Assembly (NCBI GenBank): GCA_016522385.1 | Contig: JAEKFU010000499.1 | Location: 1 to 20,445 of the forward strand | Length of the DNA: 20,445 bases | Source of the DNA: Pseudomonadota bacterium | GTDB lineage: Bacteria > Pseudomonadota > Alphaproteobacteria > Rhizobiales > Aestuariivirgaceae | Direction of reading: 5' to 3' | Part shown: piece after piece, positions 8,308 to 13,527 of the stretch | Numbering within the stretch: position 1 is the first letter of the stretch | Layout: each line of letters starts with the position of its first letter | The notes under the pieces: generated by a model | The model's database searches: none | Seen by the model: the letters and a program-made list of their open reading frames with translations, nothing else | What the model was told of the DNA's origin: nothing | Position numbers and translations under genes: made by a program

Positions 8308-8401
8308 CCGGATCCGCAACGGCTCGGAAACATACCGCCAACTACCGCATCATCGAGCGGCAATGTAAGCGTTTACATACTGCCTGCTCCGGATCCACAA
8401 C
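8308..8401. repeat. Direct repeat CCGGATCCRCAAC flanking the operator
   Basis: CCGGATCCGCAAC at 8308-8320 and CCGGATCCACAAC at 8389-8401 match in 12 of 13 positions, 81 bases apart. They bracket the palindrome at 8363-8378 in the xsc/DUF6489 gap. Function is unknown: they may be regulator half-sites or chance similarity. Confidence 0.4.
8363..8378. promoter_or_regulatory. LacI-type operator in the xsc / DUF6489 divergent region
   Basis: ATGTAAGCGTTTACAT is a 16-base near-perfect palindrome: the outer six bases on each side are exact, with one mismatched pair around the central CG. The core TGTAAGCGTTTACA differs by one base from the perfect palindrome TGTAAGCGCTTACA in front of soeA. A central CG flanked by AAN/NTT is typical of LacI-family operators. 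No LacI-family gene is in the window. Confidence 0.65.
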
Positions 8402-8487
8402 AGATCCAGATTTGCAAGATAATTCCCGCCAGTTCAATGTTATAGTTGCACGTGTCCCCGCCCCGAACCCAACAAGGATTTCGTATT

Positions 8488-8739
8488 GTGAAGATCACCG
8501 TTGATATCGACTGTACCCCGGAAGAAGCTCGCACATTCTTCGGACTGCCTGATGTGCGGCCAATTCAGGAAGCGATGATGGGCAAGCTCCAGGAACAAAT
8601 GACCGAACAGTTCAACATGATGAGCCCGGAAGAGCTGATGAAAACCTGGTTCGTGCCGGGTATGGAAAACTTTGGCAAATTGCAACAAGCGATATGGCAG
8701 GCCGCCACGGGCACGACAAAGGGCAAAGGCAACAAATAG
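8488..8739 (+). CDS. DUF6489 family small protein
   Basis: I place the start at GTG 8488 because AAGGA at 8474-8478 is nine bases upstream and the family-typical MKITVDIDCTPEEAR begins exactly there; the TTG at 8446 is less likely. The product is about 83 residues, acidic and amphipathic. FFGLPDVRPIQEAM is followed by Met- and Gln-rich helical sequence, and the C-terminus is Lys/Gly rich. No signal peptide, membrane segment or catalytic motif is seen. DUF6489 proteins are short alphaproteobacterial proteins of unknown function. The gene is divergent from xsc, shares its upstream region and the palindromic operator, and converges with the cupin gene. A link to sulfonate use rests on position only. 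Confidence 0.85.
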   Translation: MKITVDIDCTPEEARTFFGLPDVRPIQEAMMGKLQEQMTEQFNMMSPEELMKTWFVPGMENFGKLQQAIWQAATGTTKGKGNK

Positions 8740-8779
8740 TGCAGAATGGCCCGATGGTTAGTGGCAATTTGGAATCCAA

Positions 8780-8796
8780 CTCGTCAGAATGACGAG
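8780..8796. terminator. Inverted repeat downstream of the DUF6489 gene
   Basis: CTCGTC (8780-8785) and GACGAG (8791-8796) form a perfect 6-bp stem with a five-base loop, 40 bases after the DUF6489 stop. No T-run follows, so it would be a weak or non-intrinsic terminator or a 3'-end stabiliser. Confidence 0.35.
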
Positions 8797-8819
8797 GATG
8801 ATCAAACGGCTAGAAAACT

Positions 8820-8834
8820 GCGCAAAAATTGCGC
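8820..8834 (-). terminator. Hairpin at the 3' end of the cupin gene
   Basis: GCGCAA (8820-8825) and TTGCGC (8829-8834) form a 6-bp stem with a three-base loop. On the minus strand it begins at the last base of the cupin stop codon and is followed by AGTTTTC, a short T-rich tail. It could end the tauR-ald-cupin transcript and, in the other direction, the DUF6489 transcript. Confidence 0.4.
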
Positions 8835-9115
8835 TATTTCAGTTCCACCTCGATAAACGCGTAGTTGCCGTCATTAGCATTAATGACGTCGTGCTCGACG
8901 CCCTCAGATCGAAAATAAGGTGCGCCTTTCTTCATTTCGGCAGTCGACTCACCTTCACTCGTGATCAGCTTCACTTTCCCGTCCATCAGGGGCACGACCA
9001 CATAGTCATGACCGTGCCGGTGCCAACCAGTGTTCTCACCTGGGCCGAAGCGCCATTCGGTGACAATCACCCTGTCGTTGTCGATATGAACAATCGATTT
9101 GGCTGAACCGCTCAT
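8834..9115 (-). CDS. Small single-domain cupin protein
   Basis: From the ATG at 9115 the protein is 93 residues, a minimal cupin beta-barrel. Motif 1 is GENTGWHRHGHDY (His32, His34, His36) and motif 2 is GAPYFRSEGVEHDVIN (His75). The Glu usually found in motif 1 is absent; the nearby His36 or Asp37 may take its place as a metal ligand. It starts 19 bases after the ald stop on the same strand, so it is probably the last gene of a tauR-ald-cupin unit. An in-frame ATG at 9184 would overlap ald by 50 bases and is less likely. Function is unknown: a metal-dependent sensor, isomerase or dioxygenase acting on a sulfonate or amino-acid intermediate are all possible. It carries no DNA-binding domain. 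Confidence 0.85.
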   Translation of the reverse strand: MSGSAKSIVHIDNDRVIVTEWRFGPGENTGWHRHGHDYVVVPLMDGKVKLITSEGESTAEMKKGAPYFRSEGVEHDVINANDGNYAFIEVELK

Positions 9116-9134
9116 TGGTAATGTACCGCCGCTG

Positions 9135-10247
9135 CTAAAGGACACTTTCCGCCTCGACATAGTCATAGCCGAGATCATCGGCAACAGCCTTATAGGTCAC
9201 CTTGCCGTCATGAACATTCAGGCCGGCGCGCAGGTGCTCATCATCTCTCATGGCCTGTTGCCAACCCTTATTTGCCAGGGCCAGCGTGAAGGGCAGAGTC
9301 ACATTGTTAAGTGCATAGGTAGACGTCTTCGGCACCCCACCAGGCATATTGGCAACGCAATAGTGAATGACATCATCAACGACATACACCGGATCGTCAT
9401 GTGTCGTCGGTTTGGAGGTCTCTGCACAACCGCCTTGATCGATGGCCACGTCAACTAAAACTGATCCGACTTTCATCGTCTTGATCAACTCCCTAGTGAT
9501 CAGCTTGGGTGCTGCAGCTCCAGGGATCAGCACCCCGCCAATCACCAGATCCGCATCAGCCAAATGAGTCTCGATCGCATCACGCGTTGAATAGACCGTG
9601 TTGAGCGGCCGATCGAACTGCTGCCAGCACTGCCGCAGCACATCGACATTCTTGTCGATCACCCAGACATCGGCGCCCATGCCGAGTGCAATGTGTATCG
9701 CATGACGGCCGACCATGCCGCCGCCCAGCACTACTACTTTGGCCGGGTCAACGCCAGGCACGCCGCCGAGTAGGATGCCATGGCCGCCATGCGCCTTTTC
9801 GAGGTAGTATGCGCCGGCCTGGATCGACAGCCGGCCAGCCACTTCCGACATCGGCGCCAGCAGCGGTAAACCACCGTTGCGTCCAGTTACCGTTTCATAG
9901 GCGATGCAGGTAGCGCCGCTCTCAACCAAATCCTTGGTCTGGTCCGGATCGGGTGCCAAATGCAGATAGGTAAAAAGTATTTGTCCCTTGCGCAACATCG
10001 CCCGCTCGGCCGCTTGCGGTTCCTTGACCTTTACGATCATCTCTGCGGCATCGAATATCTCCTTGGCCGAATTGACGATGTCAGCCCCTGCTGCTCTATA
10101 GGTATCATCGTCCATGCCGATGCCGGCGCCGGCCTTTGTCTCGACAATCACCTTGTGGCCGTGTGCGGTTACCTCACGGACTGATGTCGGGGTCATCCCG
10201 ACACGAAACTCTTTAACCTTGATTTCCTTTGGAACGCCGATCAGCAT
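9135..10247 (-). CDS. ald: Alanine dehydrogenase
   Basis: This 370-residue NAD-dependent L-alanine dehydrogenase deaminates alanine to pyruvate, ammonium and NADH in the cytoplasm. Start MLIGVPKEIK and the length are typical. Visible active-site residues are Lys75 in IVKVKEP, His96 in TYLHLAPD and Asp270 in VDVAIDQGG. The Rossmann motif is VVVLGGGMVG (171-180). GGGAG lies about nine bases before the ATG. In taurine degraders of the Tpa type, Ald regenerates the pyruvate used as amino acceptor and releases the nitrogen. It lies 120 bases after tauR on the same strand and just ahead of the cupin gene, so co-transcription with tauR is likely. The 120-base gap shows no convincing terminator. Confidence 0.96.
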   Translation of the reverse strand: MLIGVPKEIKVKEFRVGMTPTSVREVTAHGHKVIVETKAGAGIGMDDDTYRAAGADIVNSAKEIFDAAEMIVKVKEPQAAERAMLRKGQILFTYLHLAPDPDQTKDLVESGATCIAYETVTGRNGGLPLLAPMSEVAGRLSIQAGAYYLEKAHGGHGILLGGVPGVDPAKVVVLGGGMVGRHAIHIALGMGADVWVIDKNVDVLRQCWQQFDRPLNTVYSTRDAIETHLADADLVIGGVLIPGAAAPKLITRELIKTMKVGSVLVDVAIDQGGCAETSKPTTHDDPVYVVDDVIHYCVANMPGGVPKTSTYALNNVTLPFTLALANKGWQQAMRDDEHLRAGLNVHDGKVTYKAVADDLGYDYVEAESVL

Positions 10248-10367
10248 GTCTTTGGCTCCCTATGCCGGCTGCGAAAATTACGTCGATGGAGCCGGCCAAT
10301 AGTACTGCCGCTTCCATGCAGGTAGAACCAGTTATGGCAAACCCGGCCAGCCAGATGGCGCCAGTTG

Positions 10368-11861
10368 CTACTCGGCAGCCGCCTGAGCGCCGAGTTGGCC
10401 ATTGATAGTCTGCGCCAGCAACGCAATGCCGGGCTCAATTCTTTGATCATCGATGGATGAGAAGCCAAGTCGGAAGAAATTGCGCGGTCGTGGCCGCCCG
10501 CCAAAGTAGATCCGGCCCGGTTCGATCAGAATACCATTTGCTCGCGCGGCCTCCGACAATGCTTCGCAATCGAGTCCTTTTGGGCCCTCAACCCAGAAAC
10601 TTGTGCCGCCGAAACTGGGGTTTCTTGCAGACGCTGGCAGATGCTCGGCCAATGCTTGTCCCATCAGTTCCCAGCGCGCCCGGTAAGCCCGGTGCAGCCG
10701 GCGGATCAGCGTGTCGTGATGGCCCAGGGACAGAAACAGGGCTGCGGTGCGCTGATTGTTGTTCGGCGCATGACGCACCATCAAACGACGCAGCGCGCGC
10801 GCCTCGTCGATCAGCTGCTTGGGTCCCACCATGAAGCCCAACCTGAGCCCTGGGAACAGGGTCTTGGAAAGGCTGCCGACATAGATCACACGGCCGTCGT
10901 CATCGAGAGACTTAAGCGCCGGGCAGGGTTCGTTCACATAGTTTGTCTCGAACTCGTAATCGTCCTCGATAATCACAAAGTCCCGTTTCGATGCCAGTTT
11001 CAGCAGATCCAACCGACGTTCAAGTGGCATCGTCACGGTGGTCGGGAACTGGTGGCTTGGCGTCGTGAAGACGATATCGCAATCGTTGAGCGCTTCGGAG
11101 GTCTGCAAACCGTATTGGTCAATCGGACCCAGGATGACCTTGTCCGTCTTGAGTTGGAAAATGTTGCGGACGTCGGAAAACCCGGGTTCCTCGACGACAG
11201 CACGAGTCTCTTTCGAAACAAGCAGACTGCACAGGAGGTAAAGCGCGTTCTGTGCGCCTAGTGTAATCAGCACCTGATCATCGGAGGCCATGATGCCGCG
11301 ACGTGGCAGGATGCGTCGACGAATTTGTTCGACGAGCAAGGGATCGTCGTGCGCCCAAGTATCGTTGGTCCAGGCGCCGAACCAGCGTTTACCCAGCGCT
11401 TGCCGCGCGCAGTCGCGCCACTCTGCGAGAGGAAACAGGTTGTGGTCCACCTGGCCATAAATGAACGGGTACTTATAGGTCTGCCAGTCCAGCGGCTTAG
11501 AGATATTTTCCTGCTCTGCCGGGTGGCTGACAAGTCGATGGGTCCAGATCGGAGACTTCTTCTCTTCTTCAGGTGTTGGCGGTTTAGCCATTTTGGCTGG
11601 CATGGCTGCCAACGCCCTATCGCTCACATAGTAACCCGAGCGCTCCTTGGCCGCGAGATAACCGTCATCCAGCAATCCCTGATAGGCCAGTACGACTGTA
11701 TTGCGTGACACACCTAGAGATTTGGCCATCTTGCGGGTCGAAGGGATCGGTTCTTCCTGGGCGAGCTGCCCATCAAGGATCGCTGAGACCAGCGCTTCGC
11801 GGATCTGCGCCTGCAGGCTTGAGTATTCGTCGCGGCGGATATGTATCAGCCAGTCACGCAT
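10368..11861 (-). CDS. tauR: MocR-type (GntR/aminotransferase) regulator TauR
   Basis: The 497-residue protein has two domains. The N-terminal GntR winged helix-turn-helix is at residues ~12-80 (STRKMAKSLGVSRNTVVLAYQGL, then GYLAAKERSGYYV). A PLP-binding aminotransferase fold type I domain spans ~125-485, with VIIEDDYEFE around 297-306 and the Schiff-base lysine K333 in YVGSLSKTLFPGLRLGF. MocR regulators sense amino compounds through PLP. TauR activates taurine genes and controls itself in Rhodobacter-type bacteria. The gene is divergent from the aminotransferase gene and upstream of ald, the usual TauR context. ACAGGA lies five bases before the ATG. A repeat likely to be its operator lies 26-53 bases upstream. 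Related GabR or PdxR functions are conceivable, but the neighbours favour TauR. Confidence 0.9.
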   Translation of the reverse strand: MRDWLIHIRRDEYSSLQAQIREALVSAILDGQLAQEEPIPSTRKMAKSLGVSRNTVVLAYQGLLDDGYLAAKERSGYYVSDRALAAMPAKMAKPPTPEEEKKSPIWTHRLVSHPAEQENISKPLDWQTYKYPFIYGQVDHNLFPLAEWRDCARQALGKRWFGAWTNDTWAHDDPLLVEQIRRRILPRRGIMASDDQVLITLGAQNALYLLCSLLVSKETRAVVEEPGFSDVRNIFQLKTDKVILGPIDQYGLQTSEALNDCDIVFTTPSHQFPTTVTMPLERRLDLLKLASKRDFVIIEDDYEFETNYVNEPCPALKSLDDDGRVIYVGSLSKTLFPGLRLGFMVGPKQLIDEARALRRLMVRHAPNNNQRTAALFLSLGHHDTLIRRLHRAYRARWELMGQALAEHLPASARNPSFGGTSFWVEGPKGLDCEALSEAARANGILIEPGRIYFGGRPRPRNFFRLGFSSIDDQRIEPGIALLAQTINGQLGAQAAAE

Positions 11862-11887
11862 ATTTCCTGTCCTGGCCCGAGCAATGC

Positions 11888-11914
11888 GGTCCTTCTGGTC
11901 CTATCGTGGGACCA
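11888..11914. promoter_or_regulatory. Likely TauR operator in the tauR / tpa gap
   Basis: GGTCCT occurs at 11888-11893 and again at 11897-11902, a nine-base period. TGGTCC (11896-11901) is repeated inverted as GGACCA (11909-11914) with seven bases between. MocR regulators commonly bind direct repeats, often with an inverted element, in the gap between their own gene and the divergent target. The rest of the 164-base gap contains a TCAAAG tandem repeat at about 11930 but no clear -35/-10 pair. Confidence 0.55.
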
Positions 11915-12025
11915 AAACACTCCCTAGAGTCAAAGTCAAAGGAAAATGCTGATGAAAGCACGGCCGTAGAGTGCTAAGACATGCTATTTTCGCGATGATC
12001 AACCCGCAGTGTGAGGGCCGCCCAA

Positions 12026-13357
12026 ATGAACGCACCACTGACCAGTTTTACTCCGAACAGTCTTGAAGCGCACTGGATGCCGTTTACCGCCAACAAGGCG
12101 TTTAAGGCAGATCCGCGTCTCGTTGTCAAAAGCGAAGGCGTGTACGGGTGGGATCATAAGGGCGGACAGGTGATTGATGGTTCATCCGGCCTGTTTTGTG
12201 TACCGGCCGGACACGGTCGCAAGCTCATTGCCGACGCTGTGCACGAGGCCCTGATGACCAATGATTATGTGGCGCCCTTCGGGCTCGGCCATCCCACCTC
12301 CTTCGCCCTGGCGCAAAAGGTTGCCAACATCTGCCCGGATGGTATCGATCATGTGTTCTTCACCAACTCGGGATCGGAATCGATCGACACCGCCCTGAAA
12401 ATCTGCATGGCCTATCACCGCGCAAGGGGCGATGGCCAGCGCACTCGCTTTGTGTCACGTGAGCGGGCCTACCACGGTGTGAATATCGGCGGCGTGTCGC
12501 TGTCCGGCATGGTTCGCAACCGCGAGACCTTCTCCGGCGTGATGCCCAATGTCGTTGCTATGCGCCATACCTGGCTGGAAGAGAACCGTTTCACCAAGGG
12601 CCAACCTAAACATGGCGCCGAACTGGCCGAAGACTTGCAGCGCATGGTTGATACCTATGGTGGCAGTACTATAGCAGCCTGCTTCGTCGAGCCGGTTGCC
12701 GGTTCCACTGGCGTGCTGGTGCCCCCAAAGGGCTATCTGGACCGCTTGCGAGAGATCTGCGATGCCAACGGCATTCTTTTGGTCTTCGATGAAGTAATTT
12801 GCGGTTTTGGCCGTCTCGGCACCTCGTTTGCAGCGCAGGCCTACAACGTTACGCCGGACATCATGACCATGGCCAAGGCGCTCACCAACGGCTGTCAGCC
12901 AATGGGTGCGGTCGCGGTCAATGATGATATTTACGACACCGTCGTAGGCGGCGGCCCAGACGGCATCGAGCTGTTCCACGGCTACACGTATTCGGGCCAC
13001 CCGGCCGCGTGCGCCGCTGGTCTCGCCAGCCAGCAGATCTACGAAGACGAGGACCTGTTCAAACGTGCAGCGGAAATGAGCGATTATTTTCTCGATGCCA
13101 TGTGGTCGTTGCAGGAACTGGAGATTGTCACCGACATCCGCGGCTATGGTATGATGGCCGGCATCGATCTCGCACCGAACGGTCCGGCCGGCGTGCGGGG
13201 TGGCGGCTTCCAGCAGCGACTGTTCTGGAACGGGATGCACGTCAAATTCACCGGCGACACCGGCATAGTCGCACCGCCCTTCATTTGTGAGAAGAGTCAT
13301 ATCGACGAGATGACCGATAAGCTGCGGAAGTCGCTCCTGGAAGAAATGTCAACCTGA
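12026..13357 (+). CDS. tpa: Class III aminotransferase, taurine:pyruvate aminotransferase candidate
   Basis: I choose the ATG at 12026 because AGGG at 12014-12017 is eight bases away; the GTG at 12011 overlaps that site. The product is 443 residues. PLP fold type I class III features are FFTNSGSESIDTALK (~111-125), ERAYHGVN (~146-153), VFDEVICGFGR with the PLP-pairing Asp at 255, and the Schiff-base lysine at 284 in MAKALTNG. In this neighbourhood (tauR, ald, xsc) it should transfer the amino group of taurine to pyruvate. However, the start NSLEAHWMPFTANKAF and overall pattern strongly resemble beta-alanine/omega-amino acid:pyruvate aminotransferases, so substrate range may include beta-alanine or hypotaurine. 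It is divergent from tauR, whose probable operator lies upstream. Confidence 0.85.
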   Translation: MNAPLTSFTPNSLEAHWMPFTANKAFKADPRLVVKSEGVYGWDHKGGQVIDGSSGLFCVPAGHGRKLIADAVHEALMTNDYVAPFGLGHPTSFALAQKVANICPDGIDHVFFTNSGSESIDTALKICMAYHRARGDGQRTRFVSRERAYHGVNIGGVSLSGMVRNRETFSGVMPNVVAMRHTWLEENRFTKGQPKHGAELAEDLQRMVDTYGGSTIAACFVEPVAGSTGVLVPPKGYLDRLREICDANGILLVFDEVICGFGRLGTSFAAQAYNVTPDIMTMAKALTNGCQPMGAVAVNDDIYDTVVGGGPDGIELFHGYTYSGHPAACAAGLASQQIYEDEDLFKRAAEMSDYFLDAMWSLQELEIVTDIRGYGMMAGIDLAPNGPAGVRGGGFQQRLFWNGMHVKFTGDTGIVAPPFICEKSHIDEMTDKLRKSLLEEMST

Positions 13358-13455
13358 CAGCGGCCAAGCTTTTTCGGCTCACTACGTTTAGCTCGCGGGT
13401 CACGCCTAGGGTATCCCTGTGGCAACGCGCGTCATTGCACATTCAAATAAGTAGA

Positions 13456-13469
13456 TGTAAGCGCTTACA
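13456..13469. promoter_or_regulatory. LacI-type operator upstream of soeA
   Basis: TGTAAGCGCTTACA is a perfect 14-base palindrome with central CG, 59 bases before the soeA start codon. Thirteen of fourteen bases match the site in the xsc/DUF6489 region. The shape (AAGCGCTT core) fits a LacI-family repressor. Confidence 0.7.
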
Positions 13470-13509
13470 ACTGTTCTCTGTGTCGCTGCTCTGCCCAGGT
13501 TGGGTCTGC

Positions 13510-13520
13510 TTTTTTTTTTT
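13510..13520 (+). repeat. Homopolymeric T tract (11 T) in the soeA leader
   Basis: Eleven consecutive T residues lie seven bases before the soeA ATG, immediately before the GGA that serves as ribosome-binding site. Such a tract could vary in length by slippage and alter leader spacing. Confidence 0.6.
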
Positions 13521-13527
13521 GGACACG

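Larger units (their letters stand above)
13358..13527 (+). promoter_or_regulatory. tpa / soeA intergenic region with promoter of soeABC
   Basis: The 170-base gap separates two genes on the same strand. It contains the perfect palindrome at 13456-13469 and an 11-T run at 13510-13520. No strong intrinsic terminator for tpa is seen: the GCCAAGCTTTTTCGGC segment near 13370 gives only a short stem. The separate operator suggests soeABC has its own promoter rather than relying on read-through from tpa. Confidence 0.5.

Noticed and set aside
13435..13527. Longer soeA start at TTG 13435
   Set aside because: It would place the operator and the T tract in the coding sequence, lacks a ribosome-binding site and adds a Cys/Phe-rich leader not typical of SoeA. 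ATG 13528 is preferred.
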